Shown piece after piece: positions 9,327 to 22,222 of a DNA stretch of 64,000 bases (position 1 is its first letter; each line of letters opens with the position of its first letter). The position numbers were made by a program, and so were the translations under genes. Location of the stretch: NCBI GenBank assembly GCA_963825405.1, contig CAWGTB010000004.1:124001-188000 (forward strand), in the 5' to 3' direction. The notes under the pieces were generated by a model, which saw only the letters and a list, made by a program, of their open reading frames with translations, did no database searches and was not told the DNA's origin. The DNA is from JACPNO01 sp963825405 (GTDB taxonomy: Bacteria > Acidobacteriota > Terriglobia > Bryobacterales > Bryobacteraceae).

Positions 9327-10711
9327 GCGCACCTACACGGCCGGTTGTTGAATTAAAGCGCGACCTCGGCCTGTGGGGAGCCGCGGCGATCGTCGTCGGA
9401 ACCATCATCGGCAGCGGTATTTTCATCGTGCCGCGCTCCATGGTGCAACTGGTCGGTTCGGTGAAGATCGTGTTTGTGGTGTGGGTGGTGGGCGGGCTGC
9501 TCTCGCTGGCCGGCGCGCTGAGCTACGCGGAACTGGCGGCGGCCATGCCAGAAGCGGGCGGCGAATACGTCTACCTGCGCGAGGCCTATGGCCCGCTGTG
9601 GGGTTTCGTCTATGCCTGGACGCAGATGTGGGTGGCCAGGAGCGGCGCCATGGCCATTCTCGCCACAGGCTTCTTCTATTATCTGGCCAACTTTCTGCCG
9701 GTTCTGGAGGGGGTATTTTTCATCGTGCCTCTGCCTCTGGGCGCGCACGGAGCGCCACTCGAGATTCGCTACGGGCAGCTATTCGCCATCGCCCTGATCC
9801 TGCTGCTGGCGGGCATCAATTATCTGGGCGTGAAACTCGGCGGCCGAATTCAAGTGGCGGTAACCGTGCTCAAGGTCACACTGATCCTCCTGATCATCGT
9901 CGTGGGTCTGGGATGGGGGCATCCGGGGGCCGCCCTGAGCCATTCGTCGCTCGTGCCGCTGACCATCGCCGGTTTCTTTGCGGCGCTGGTGAAGGCTCTC
10001 TGGGCTTTTGACGGCTGGAACACTGTCGCCATGGTGGCTTCGGAAGTGAAGCAGCCGCAGCGCAATCTTCCGATCGCGTTGATTTGGGGCACGGTGGCCG
10101 TAATCGTGATCTATATTTTGGCTAACGCGGCATATTTTTACGTGCTTTCGCCGTCAGAAGTTGCCGCGAGCAATCGCGTTGCGGCGGAAATGATGCGCCG
10201 TATCCTGGGCGCTGCGGGAGGCAATATTGTTTCCATCGCCGCCATGATTTCCATGTTCGCCGCGCTCAACGGAACCATTCTCTCGGGCGGCCGCATACCG
10301 TACGCTGCTGCCCGCGACGGCCTTTTCTTTCGCTCCATGGCCGACGTGAATCCGCGCTATCACACGCCCGGCGTGGCACTGATCGGCGTGAGCCTGTGGG
10401 GCGCGGTGCTAGTGCTTTCCGGCACTTACGATCAATTGCTGGATTATGTGATTTTCGCCAGTTGGATCCTGTATGGAATGGCCACCGCGGCAGTCATTGT
10501 TCTCCGCAAGAAACGCCCGGATATGCCGAGGCCATACCTGGCTATTGGATACCCTATCGTACCGGTACTATTTGTAGCAATGGCTTTCTGCATAGTGGCG
10601 TCCGCGCTCTATAATTCCCCCCGCGAATCCGGCATGGGACTGGTATTGATTCTTGCCGGAGGGCCGTTTTATCTGTATTGGCGCAGGCGGAACGTTCAGG
10701 TAAAAACCTGA
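9323..10711 (+). CDS. APC family amino acid permease
   Basis: A 462-residue transporter of the amino acid-polyamine-organocation superfamily with about 12 membrane helices. The consensus entry motif VVGTIIGSGIFIVPRS is near residue 25, followed by ALSYAELAAAMPEAGGEYVYLREAYG, both typical of this family. Substrate not determinable. The start ATG overlaps the upstream symporter stop (ATGA), so the two transporters form one transcription unit. The stop codon abuts a 25-base palindrome at 10712. Confidence 0.92.
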   Translation: MSAPTRPVVELKRDLGLWGAAAIVVGTIIGSGIFIVPRSMVQLVGSVKIVFVVWVVGGLLSLAGALSYAELAAAMPEAGGEYVYLREAYGPLWGFVYAWTQMWVARSGAMAILATGFFYYLANFLPVLEGVFFIVPLPLGAHGAPLEIRYGQLFAIALILLLAGINYLGVKLGGRIQVAVTVLKVTLILLIIVVGLGWGHPGAALSHSSLVPLTIAGFFAALVKALWAFDGWNTVAMVASEVKQPQRNLPIALIWGTVAVIVIYILANAAYFYVLSPSEVAASNRVAAEMMRRILGAAGGNIVSIAAMISMFAALNGTILSGGRIPYAAARDGLFFRSMADVNPRYHTPGVALIGVSLWGAVLVLSGTYDQLLDYVIFASWILYGMATAAVIVLRKKRPDMPRPYLAIGYPIVPVLFVAMAFCIVASALYNSPRESGMGLVLILAGGPFYLYWRRRNVQVKT

Positions 10712-10816
10712 GTTTGTTCCGAATTCAGAACAAAACACTTGAAAAGTCATTAGAAGTGAGTTAGAAATGACTGTAGAGCGCCTCAAGTTAGCCATTTTTT
10801 GTTCTGACATTGGAAC
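10712..10816. promoter_or_regulatory. Cluster of palindromes upstream of AT-hook gene
   Basis: Three dyad symmetries lie in 105 bases: GTTTGTTC/GAACAAAAC around an EcoRI-like centre (10712-10736), AGTCATT/AATGACT separated by 14 bases (10745-10772) and GTTC/GAAC separated by 8 bases (10801-10816). The stretch is AT-rich compared with its surroundings. They could be operators for the following gene or part of a terminator for the transporters; there is no clear U-run after the first dyad. Confidence 0.4.
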
Positions 10817-10860
10817 GCAACGGTTCCCTGCGGCGTCCTAGATTTTTAGCGAGGGTGATT

Positions 10861-11079
10861 ATGGACGTATCCAAGATTTTGGGTCAATTACGGGAAGAAC
10901 GTGAGCAGTTGGAAGAAGCAATTATGAGCCTGGAACGGCTGGCTCGCGGTCGCGGCCGCCGCCGTGGGCGCCCGCCATCATGGATGGCGGAACTGGATAA
11001 GAAGCGGGGCCGTCCGGTGGGCAGCAAGAACAAACCCACTGCCCCTAAAGCCCTCGCCGCCAAAGCGGCTGTGGCCTAA
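10861..11079 (+). CDS. Small AT-hook-like protein
   Basis: A 72-residue basic protein. Residues 1-25 form a charged helix (ILGQLREEREQLEEAIMSLERL). Residues 28-62 carry two AT-hook-like cores, RGRRRGRPP and KKRGRPVGSKNK, followed by an Ala/Lys tail. AT-hooks bind the minor groove of AT-rich DNA, so a small chromatin or regulatory role is plausible, but that is inferred. ATG 10861 is preferred because the helix starts there and GAGGGTG precedes it; a longer start at 10810 adds arginine-rich residues without obvious structure. It is followed 3 bases later by the end of a convergent gene. Confidence 0.72.
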   Translation: MDVSKILGQLREEREQLEEAIMSLERLARGRGRRRGRPPSWMAELDKKRGRPVGSKNKPTAPKALAAKAAVA

Positions 11080-11082
11080 TAC

Positions 11083-13404
11083 CTAACGATAAAGCAGGTA
11101 TTTTTCGCGCAGGGCTAAGAATTTCTGGAGTGCGTCTTCCTGTTTCTGACGGATGGCTCGCGGGTCTTCTCCAGCGCCCAGTGCGCGAATGGTTTCATCG
11201 TCACCGATCAGGTTTCGATTCGCCGCGAACGAAACCTTTCCGGGGTACAGCTTCTCGCAGCGCGGCGGCCAGTTCCAGCCCCAGGCGTTCTGAGTCGAAC
11301 ACTTCACGATCCGTCACCACCAGGCGGACACCATCCACCAACACACCGCTGAAATGCGAGGACGCCGGCTGGAAGCGGGCCGGGTAGAGCGCGCACGCCT
11401 GGAATGAATCGCTGGTTCAGGTACGCCGCTAGATCAGTTCCGACGATGAAGTCGGCGCCCACTTGTTCAAACGGCGCATCCGTTCCACGCCCCACGGAAT
11501 AATTGGGCGTATATTCCAGCATCGCGACCCCCGGATAGAGCAGCGCCGCCGTCAAGGTGCGAATATTCGGCGAAGGGTTCACCCAGGGAAGGCCGGTCGA
11601 ATCGAACCAATCGCCCCGCTGCCAATTCTTCATCGTGACCACCGTCAGATCGGCGCCGATATGATTTTCGGCGTTGAACAGGCGCGCCAGTTCGCCCGCC
11701 GTCATGCCGTGGCGCAGCGGCAGCGGAAAATAGCCGACAAAGGAAAACTTGTCCCGCTCCAGAATCGGAGGCTCGACGCGCACGCCGGTGAGAGGATTGG
11801 GGCGATCCAGCACATAGAACGGAATTTTGGCCCGCGCGGCTTCCTCCATCGCGTATGCCATGGTGGAAATGTAGGTGTAAAATCTGACGCCGACATCCTG
11901 AATATCGAAAACCAACGCGTCGATTCCGCGCAGCATTTCCTGCGTAGGCCGCTGGGTTTTTCCGTCGTGCAGGCTCCAGACTTTGATGCCGGTCGCTGGA
12001 TCGGTGGTGTTGGCGACGTCTTGCCGGTCTTCGACGCCCGCCAGCCCGTGTTCGGGAGAGAACAGCGCGGTGACGCGAACACCGGCTTCGACCATGCGAT
12101 CCACGCCGCGCCGGCCCTGGCGGTCGATGCCCGTGTGATTGGTGATGAGGCCGACGCGCTTGCCAGCCAGCGCCTGGAAACGTTCGTCCGCCCAGACATC
12201 CAGCCCGGTGAGCACCTGCGCGTTGCGCGCGACCTCACGCCGTAAGCGCGCGCCCGTCTCGTTGTAACCGGTGATGCTGATGCCCGGCGCCTCAATGCCC
12301 TCGGCGGCCGCCACGATGGTCGCCACGCGCGCCCGCAGCGACGTGATCGCCGGGCCAACTCGCGGATGCACGGCGTTGGTCATCAGGATCACGTAGGTTT
12401 CGGACACCGGGTCGATCCAGATCGAAGTGCCGGTGAAGCCCGTGTGCCCGTAAGAGCCGATCGGAAACAGTTCGCCGCGCTCGCCGGAATACGGCGAATC
12501 GATATCCCAGCCTAGGCCGCGCAGGATCGGCTGATCGGGCGGGCTTTGCGGGCTGGTAAACTTTTCGACCGTCAACGGACTGAAAATACGCGCGCCGTTC
12601 CATTCGCCTTTGGCCATCATCATCTGGCAATATTTGGCGAGATCGGCGGCGGTCGAGAACAGGCCGGCATGGCCCGCAACGCCTCCCATGTCGCGCGACG
12701 TGGGATCGTGGACTACGCCTCGCAGCGCGGCCCCGGCCAGAACTTCGGTGGGCGCGATACGGGAACGCAGCGATGGCGGCGGCAGGAACATCGTGTCCGC
12801 CATGCCGAGCGGCGCGTAAATGAGTTTGCGCGCGTAATCCTGCAGCGGCTCACCACTCAGACGGCGAACGATTTCTCCCAGCAGAATAAAATTGATGTCG
12901 CTGTAAACGAAGCGATGCCCGGGCAGGTTGACGGGCTTATCCAGGAGCGCCTTCTGAATTCCGGTTTGATAGCCGCTCCAGACGGGCTCCAGATCGAGAT
13001 CGCCGCGCAGGCCGGAGAAATGCGTCATCAGATGGCGAATGGTAATTTCGCTCGACGCCGCCTTGAAACTCGGGCAGGTATTGCGTCACGCGATCCGTGA
13101 TGCGCAGCTTGCCCTCTTCGAAAAGTTTCATGAGCGCCGGCGTGGTGGCGGCGACTTTGGTGAGCGAGGCGCAGTCGAAAATCGTATCCAGCGTCATCGG
13201 TTCGGCGACTGGAACAAGCGCCCGCCGTCCATACGCTTTGTGATGCAGGATTTGGTCTTTGCGGCCGACCAGCAGCACGGCTCCCGGGATGCGCTTCTCG
13301 CGGATGGCGGCGTCGATGGCTTCATCGAGCGCGGCCGATCCGGAGAAAGTTTGCGCTGCGGCAGTGGCGGCGAGAAACAGCGCCGCGCACGCCAGGATTC
13401 TCAT
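11083..13404 (-). CDS. Serine hydrolase fused to DUF1343 (NamZ) muramidase; frameshifted
   Basis: A signal peptide (MRILACAALFLAATAAA) is followed by a class C beta-lactamase-fold hydrolase (residues about 20-380) with SLTK, YSD and HTG catalytic motifs, then a DUF1343 domain (LAGKRVGLITNHTG, FSPEHGLAG, FDIQDVGVRFYTY). DUF1343 proteins include the exo-N-acetylmuramidase NamZ, so the fusion probably acts on cell-wall fragments. The frame breaks near 13060 (one extra base in GTCGAGC restores it) and again between 11300 and 11400; the last 74 residues, ending LREKYLLYR, are in a third frame. Full length would be about 770 residues. The start is 10 bases after the ppdK stop. Confidence 0.8.
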
Positions 13405-13414
13405 GAGAGACCCC

Positions 13415-16171
<2,757 letters not shown>

Positions 16172-16184
16172 CTTTTTTCTCTCC

Positions 16185-18160
16185 CTATGAGTTGGTTACA
16201 ATTTCTGAAAAATCCGCGATCGTGGAAAATTCGGTCAGAGATCGTGTGCAGCAGCGCCAGACGGTTCTGGCGCACGTTCGGATCCGGCGCATTCACCAGG
16301 ACTCTTGTCGAAAAACAAATCGACTTTCGGCCGCAGGGACGCGATGAGTTTCGAGCGCGCCTGTAGCCGGCCGCGGCTTCCTGCGCACCGTTCGAAATCC
16401 TCGTGCAGATTCGTCTTCCGGCCCGGGCTCCAGAGAGCCGGCGTCGAGAGCAACGCCGCCTGCGAATTCAGCCTGACGCAGGATATTCTGGATGCGCTTG
16501 AAACTGGCGGCGAGCGGCTCGAAATTCTCCGTGGGCCGGACGGCCTGCACGCGCGAGCAGGCGGCTTTCCACATCGACCAGGTCGTCTCCAGCCGGCAGC
16601 CATCACCGCGTTGACTTCGTCGTACTGGAACGCCGCGACTTCCCGGAAGTAAAAGCGAACGCGATCGAGCGACGAACTCGCGCAAGCGGCTCATCGTCAC
16701 CAGCAGGTCGAAAGAGGAATTTGAATCTTCGCTTCGACCAGGATCTTGACCACGCCCTGCGCGGCGCGACGCAGCGCGAACGGATCGCGCGATCCGGTCG
16801 GGATCATGCCGATGCGGAAACATCCGCGCAGCGTGTCGAGCTTGTCGGCGAGCGAAACCAGTTGCCCGGAGTGCGCGCGCGGAATCGCATCTTCCATGCT
16901 GACCGGCTTGTAGTGATCGTAGATCGCCTGCCAGACGCTTCCGGCTCACCTTGCGCGCGCGCGTAGAGTCCGCCGATGACGCCCTGCAGTTCGGTGAATT
17001 CTTTGACCAGTTCGGTCGTGAGATCGGACTTGGCGAAGCTGCGCGGCACGCTGCGGCGTGCTCGTCGCCGCCAATCTGCTGCACCAGCTCCACGACGCGC
17101 TCGGTCTTCGCCAGATAGCGAGCCCAGCTTGGCCTGAAAGGTGACGTTGGCCAGATCCGGCGACGCGGTCCGCGAGCTTCTTGTTCTGATCGGTCTCCCA
17201 GAAAAACCGGCGCGTCGTTGAAACGGGCGCGCAGCACGCGCTCATTGCCGCGCCGCACCAGGCCTTCGGGATCGCCGCTGGTGTTCATCACCGCGACGAA
17301 CTGCGGCGCGAGCATTGCCGTCTCGTGCCTTCGACCGAGAAATATTTCTGATGATGCCTCATCACCGTGATCAGCACTTCCTTCGGGCAGCTCCAGGAAC
17401 TGCGGATCGAAAGCTGCCGCGGATCGCGGTCGGGATACTCGGTCAGGTAGACCAGCGTCTTCGAGCAGCGCCGCGTCGGGCTCGGACGCGTGTGAGATCC
17501 GCAATCTCCGATTCGGATCTTCTTGCGCCGCTCGTCGGCCGAGAGAATCACGAAGTTCTCGCGCAGCTTCTGCTTCGTAATTCTCGATCGTGACGGGAAT
17601 GCGCGCCGCACCCAGAATGCGATGTCCGCTCGGTGACGTTGCCCGGATTTCACGCCCGGCGATTTCGAACGGGACCACTTCGTCGCCCAGCAGCGCCACA
17701 ATCCAGCGGATGGGCCGGATGAAGCGCGGCCCGTTCTTCCCGGTCCAGTACATGGTCTTCGGAAAATGGATTTTCGAGAATGAGTTCGGGCAGCGCTTCG
17801 GCCAGAATGTCTGCCGGATCGCGCGCCCTCGAATCTGTCTTCGTGAAGCAGTAATATTCGCCCGTCTTGCCGTGGTTGCAGCGTCAGCGCATCGGCGCGA
17901 TGCCCTGCTTCTTCGCGAAGCCCGCGACAGCGGCTGGCGGCGCGCTCTTCGCAGGCCCGGTCACCATTCTTCCGGCGTCGGCCTGCCGCTCGGGCAGACC
18001 TTCCGCGCGCAGCACCAGCCGCCGCGGCGTCGCGTCCACCGTTGCGCTGAACTCGCCGCCCGTCAACTCTTCGAACAGCGATCGCAGATTCTCCAGCGCG
18101 CCCGGAATCATCCAATCGGGGATTTCTTCGGCGCCGATTTCAAGCAGGAGGCAGCGGCAC
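16185..18160 (-). CDS. glyS: Glycyl-tRNA synthetase beta subunit; many frameshifts
   Basis: Beta chain of the tetrameric glycyl-tRNA synthetase, needed with GlyQ to charge tRNA-Gly. The N-terminus LLLEIGAEEIPDWMIPGALENL is characteristic, and further blocks appear in different frames: RRLVLRAEGLPERQAD, GKNGPRFIRPIRWIVALLGDEVVPFEI, VMRHHQKYFSV, VAVMNTSGDPEGLVRRGNERVLRARFNDA and the DALR-type end STIADFSEIVTNS. At least ten one-base shifts are needed to join them. The GTG start at 18160 overlaps the glyQ end, and ppdK follows 13 bases downstream. An essential gene this broken points to sequence error. Confidence 0.87.
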
Positions 18161-19049
18161 TGGGCCCTCGCGACCGGTCTGCTGCTGCTCCACCCACGCC
18201 TGCGCCACGCCCACGGCCAGTTTTCGCACGCGCGCGATCACTCCCACACGCTCCGTCACGCTGATCGCTCCGCGCGAATCGAGCGTGTTAAACAGGTGCG
18301 AGCATTTCAGCACGTGATCGTAGGCCGGCAGCAGCGGAAAGCGCCGCTTCTCCTCCGACTTCGGAAACAGCTCCAGCAGCCGCTGCGCTTCCTTCTCGTG
18401 CAGGTCGAACAGCTTCCACAGCGTGTCCACATCGGCCATCTCGAAGTTGTAGACCGAGTACTGCAGCTCGTCGGCGAAGCGCACGTGCGCGTAGGTCACG
18501 CCCGGCGCCCACTCGATGTCGTAGACGCTGTCCTTCACCTGCAGGAACGCCGTCAGCCGCTCCAGCCCGTAGGTCAGCTCCGCCGGAACCAGATCCAGAT
18601 CGATGCCGCCGCACTGCTGGAAATAGGTGAACTGCGTAATCTCCAGGCCGTCCAGCATCACCTGCCAGCCGACGCCCCACGCGCCCAGCGTCGGCGATTC
18701 CCAGTTGTCTTCCTCGAACTTGATATCGTGCTTGCGCAGATCGATGCCGATCGCCTCCAGACTCCCCAGGTACTGATCGATCACATCATCCGGCGACGGC
18801 TTCAGAATCACCTGCAGCTGCAGGTGCTTGTAGAGGCGATTCGGATTTTCGCCATAGCGTCCGTCGGCGGGACGGCGGCTGGGCTGCACGTACGCCACGC
18901 GATACGGTTCGGGCCCGAGCACGCGCAGAAACGTTTCCGGGCACATGGTGCCGGCGCCGACTTCGCAGATCGTACGGCTCCTGAATGATGCAGCCGCGAT
19001 CGGCCCAATAGTTTTTCAGCTTGAAAATAATTTGTTGGTAGGAATCCAT
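18140..19049 (-). CDS. glyQ: Glycyl-tRNA synthetase alpha subunit; one frameshift
   Basis: Catalytic alpha chain of glycyl-tRNA synthetase (about 300 residues). The N-terminus SYQQIIFKLKNYWADRGCIIQEPYD is followed after a one-base shift near 18967 by TMCPETFLRVLGPEPYRVAYVQPSRRPADGRYGENPNRL, KFEEDNWESPTLGAWGVGWQV and the conserved EITQFTYFQQCGG. Removing one C after GATCTG restores the frame to read YDLEVGAGTMCPE. It begins 3 bases after the recO stop and overlaps the glyS start, so recO, glyQ, glyS and ppdK form one operon. Confidence 0.93.
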
Positions 19050-19052
19050 CGA

Positions 19053-19831
19053 TTACGAGGCTTCCAGCACGGGGGCGGTGATGAGTTTTCGTTCGATGTG
19101 CTGCTCCATCTGGCGCACCAGAAATCGGCGCAGATCCGCCGCGGTATCTTTGCGGCCAACCTCGGCAGTAGCTGCGCCACCGGCGTGTGCTGCATCTGCA
19201 AAGCAATTTCTCGCGACGTGATCGCTCAACTCTTCGGTCTTCCCCAGGCCGGCGGTCCGGCGGCAATGGTTGCAAAATAATCCTGATCGGAAGCGGCTGA
19301 TAAAACGCCCGCTCCGGTTCCTCCGGATCGTCCAGCCACGCTACCGCAGCCGAGGCACACATCTAGCGCCGGCAGAATTCCCGGCAAGCTGCACCGCCCA
19401 ACAAGCTGAAATACGTCAACCGCCCGCCACACATCGCCCCGGCGCTCTCGACCGCAGATGCTCGAGCACGGCCAGCAGCAGCCGGAAATGCCGCTCGTTC
19501 ACTTCCGCCGGCGGCAGCAATTGCTCGGAAATTTCGGCAAAATAATCCAACGCCACGCTGACGCTTCGTAATCGCCCGCCAGCGCGAATTGCGAGTGGAT
19601 CAAATCGCACGAATCCAGATTGACCAACTCCCGCGTCTCGCGCTGGAAATACAACATTTTGACTTGCGAGAGCCGCTCCAGCCCCGAGCCGAATCCGCTT
19701 TTCGGACGCCGTGCGCGCTTGGCGACCCCGCGCAATCTCCCGGCATCGCGGGTCAGAAAACTGACCACCAGGTCCGACTCTTTGAACGGATAGGTTTGCA
19801 AGACGATGGCTTCGCTTACGCGAGCCGGCAT
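19053..19831 (-). CDS. recO: DNA repair protein RecO; frameshifted
   Basis: RecO helps load RecA on single-stranded DNA in the RecFOR pathway. The N-terminal OB-fold region is clear: SEAIVLQTYPFKESDLVVSFLTRDAGRLRGVAKRARRPKS, and it continues FGSGLERLSQVKMLYFQRETREL. The frame shifts near 19567, after which ALDYFAEISEQLLPPAEVNERHFRLLLAVLEHL follows, then a zinc-binding stretch (LDVCLGCG) and the tail HIERKLITAPVLEAS in other frames. The reconstructed length of about 258 residues is normal. The stop lies 3 bases before glyQ. Confidence 0.85.
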
Positions 19832-19871
19832 ATCTGGCGCACGATGGAAATCTCAGAGTAACACAGGCGGG

Positions 19872-20727
19872 CTATGGATTGACGGGCTCGCCGAAGCGCA
19901 CGCGGGTCGACACATCGGCGCGCTGAAAGCCCGTGTTGGTGAGCGAGACGGCAAAACGGCGTTTGTAGAAGAAGACCGCTTTCACCTCGAATTCTCCGCC
20001 ATAAGTCACGGGAAACCAGAGGCCTTCGTCGAACTTCTGATAGGTGAGCTTGAAACCGAGATGCCGGATGTTGGTGCCGAGCAGAGTTTGCACCAGAACC
20101 GGAACGTTCTTGGCAAGAAATGTTGTGATCACCACCGGCTGAAATTCGTGGACATCCACCAGCACTTCGCCGGACCAGCAGGAATTTCCGTCGTCGTCGC
20201 AATCCACCAGACTGGTCTTCTTAGGCTTGAAACTGATTTTGTGAACCTCGGCGCCGCGATATGTGTCCGTGCCTTCCAGATGGAACACGTAGCGCGATTG
20301 CTCCTTTGCCGCAAGCGGAAATCCGGTGGCAATGCCGTCGCGCGCTTTCTTGTCGTTGGCGAGATCGTTGGCCATATCGCTGATGATGTCGCCATCGATA
20401 TCAAGGTCTTTGTATTCAAAACCCGGCTTTTCGTACTCGGTCACGCGGCCCTTGCTTTCGTACCTGCCCACGAAGTGCGTGAGCTCTTTCTTGAAGCCCT
20501 TTTCAGTAGGCGTCACCGTGTATTCACGCTCTTCTTCGCGCGCCAGTTTGCCGTTGCCGCGCCTCATGCGAATGAGCATCTTCTGCTTGTAAACGAATTC
20601 CGCCCGCGCCGCCTGCGCGCGATCCTGATTCTCCGCCACTTTGGCCATGATGCGTTCGGCGGTGGGAACCTGGGCGAATGCGCCACACGCCCACAGAGCG
20701 GTCGCGATGATGTGAACGCCGGATCAC
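19872..20727 (-). CDS. Exported protein resembling outer-membrane lipoprotein-sorting proteins; one frameshift
   Basis: About 284 residues. The main frame from MAKVAENQDRAQAA onwards has the look of LolA-fold proteins (long beta strands such as RYVFHLEGTDTYRGAEVHKISFKP and a C-terminal YGGEFEVKAVFFYKRRFAVSLTNTGF). Upstream in the same frame lies a signal peptide (IIATALWACGAFAQ) without a start codon. A GTG at 20727, overlapping the previous stop as GTGA, reaches it if one C near 20711 is removed, giving MIRRSIIATALWACGAFA. That restores a normal exported protein. It is the last gene of the sigma-factor operon, 40 bases before recO. Function inferred only from fold impression. Confidence 0.65.
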
Positions 20728-21275
20728 TCCTCGTGCTCCTTCTTGGCCGGAGCTTTGCTGGTCTTCTCCACGTCGATTTTGGGAATTCCCAGACTTCCGC
20801 CCAGCTCACTCAACTCTTCCAAATCGACCTTGCCTAGAATCTGCACGACCGTCAATTGCTTCGGGTTGGCGACGATGATGGCCAGTCCGCCATTTTCGCG
20901 ATCGGTGCGCAGGAACAACTCAATGTTTTCGCCGTCGCGCTTGCTGCGCACATCGAGCAGGCGCGACCAATCCGGCGCGCGCAGTTGATTGCGCACCGTG
21001 GCCACGTCCGATTCCGAATAGGCGCCCTCTTTGTCGAACTCGAAGCTGCGGACGTAGATGCCTTTCAAGCCGACTACCAGTTTCTTGATCTTGGCCTCAT
21101 CGGGATCGCTTGAGGAAAGAAACTTCGCCGCCAGCTGCAGCAGCGGGCCTTCGAGCGTCACATCCACCGTATTGTGGGCCGAAGCCGACAGCCAGTCCAG
21201 GCGCTTGATGTCGAAACCCTGGCCGGACGCGATTGCCGCGAAAAGCAAAATTAGAGGGCACAATTTATTAATCAT
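20724..21275 (-). CDS. Exported DUF4252-like protein
   Basis: A 183-residue protein with a signal peptide (MINKLCPLILLFAAIASG). The mature part resembles DUF4252 proteins: KRLDWLSASAHNTVDVTLEG, KLVVGLKGIYVRSFEFDKEG and a block ending IIVANPKQLTVVQILGKVDLEEL. The C-terminus is Lys/Glu rich. Both ends overlap neighbours by 4 bases (ATGA upstream, GTGA downstream), so it is tightly coupled to the sigma factor operon. Biochemical role unknown. Confidence 0.72.
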   Translation of the reverse strand: MINKLCPLILLFAAIASGQGFDIKRLDWLSASAHNTVDVTLEGPLLQLAAKFLSSSDPDEAKIKKLVVGLKGIYVRSFEFDKEGAYSESDVATVRNQLRAPDWSRLLDVRSKRDGENIELFLRTDRENGGLAIIVANPKQLTVVQILGKVDLEELSELGGSLGIPKIDVEKTSKAPAKKEHEE

Positions 21276-21616
21276 TGATTTTCCATTCGATTCACTCGCT
21301 GAACCTGTTGTTGCGCGTGATGCAGCTCGGTTCCGGCAATCCGCAGTCCCAGCATCAGTTGCTGCTTAGCCGTCTGGCCTTGCACACGAATCTGCTGCTC
21401 ATGCCGGTACTCCAGGGCTGCAAAGGGCACCACGATGCTGATCACCAAGCTGGCGGCTACCCATTGCAGACGCGGCGGGCGCAGCAGGATCGTCAAGTCG
21501 TCAAACCACGAGCGCGGCGCCGGCTCTGCCAAGCGCTGCAACACCCGCGCGGCGAAATCCTCTGCCGGCTCCTTACGCGCGAGCGCCGATTTCAGTTGGT
21601 CTTCCAGATGACTCAT
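21272..21616 (-). CDS. Single-pass membrane protein in sigma operon, possible anti-sigma factor
   Basis: A 114-residue protein with a cytoplasmic N-terminus of about 48 residues (SHLEDQLKSALARKEPAEDFAARVLQRL), one membrane helix (LQWVAASLVISIVVPFAAL) and a polar, Gln-rich coiled-coil-like C-terminus. It lacks the zinc motif of ZAS anti-sigma factors. Its position directly after the ECF sigma gene, with a 4-base overlap, and its topology are what suggest an anti-sigma role; this is inference. Confidence 0.65.
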   Translation of the reverse strand: MSHLEDQLKSALARKEPAEDFAARVLQRLAEPAPRSWFDDLTILLRPPRLQWVAASLVISIVVPFAALEYRHEQQIRVQGQTAKQQLMLGLRIAGTELHHAQQQVQRVNRMENQ

Positions 21617-22152
21617 AACGCAATCTCTCCCACGCTGCGCGCCAGCTTATCGCGCAGCATTCCCAACGATCGCTGCAGGTGGCTCTTCACCGTCGACACC
21701 GGCATTTCCAGCAACTCCGCGATGTCGGCCGGATCCAAATCTTCCTGAAAGCGCAGGATCACAATCATGCGCGGCGTCTCTGGAAGCGACGCCACCAGCT
21801 TGGCCAGCGCCCGGCTCAACATCGGATCGCGCGTGACGATCACTGCCGCCGGCTCGGGCACGTCATCCAGCTTCAACATCGGCCAGAAGCTGCGACGCCG
21901 GGTTTGATCGATGCAGCGGCGCCCGGTCACTTTGCGCAGCCAGAAGACCAGGTGCACCGCCGATTGAATCGCCGCCAGGTTGCGATGCAATTCCAGAAAA
22001 ACTTCCTGGGCGAGTTCTTCGGCCAGCGACCGATTGCGTAGAAAGTGATACGCCATGCTGAAAACCATGGACTGGTGGTCGCGAACGATATCGGCAAAAG
22101 CGCCCGGATCGCGCTGCGCCGCCTTCACCGCCAGATCGTCCACGCTGGTCAC
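21613..22152 (-). CDS. ECF RNA polymerase sigma factor
   Basis: About 179 residues. Region 2 is visible as AFADIVRDHQSMVFSMAYHFLRNRSLAEELAQEVFLELHRNL, and region 4 as ALAKLVASLPETPRMIVILRFQEDLDPADIAELLEMPVSTVKSHLQRSLGML. GTG at 22152 gives an N-terminus (MTSVDDLAVKAAQRDPGAF) of standard length and leaves 70 bases for a divergent promoter; longer in-frame starts would run into the opposite gene. It heads a four-gene chain of 4-base overlaps with a membrane protein and two exported proteins, suggesting an envelope-directed response. Confidence 0.88.
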   Translation of the reverse strand: MTSVDDLAVKAAQRDPGAFADIVRDHQSMVFSMAYHFLRNRSLAEELAQEVFLELHRNLAAIQSAVHLVFWLRKVTGRRCIDQTRRRSFWPMLKLDDVPEPAAVIVTRDPMLSRALAKLVASLPETPRMIVILRFQEDLDPADIAELLEMPVSTVKSHLQRSLGMLRDKLARSVGEIAL

Positions 22153-22222
22153 TCTATTGGGATAGTACGCAACGCACGCGGCCGGCGAACGCAATTTCTT
22201 TTTGCGGCTATAATCGGTGACC

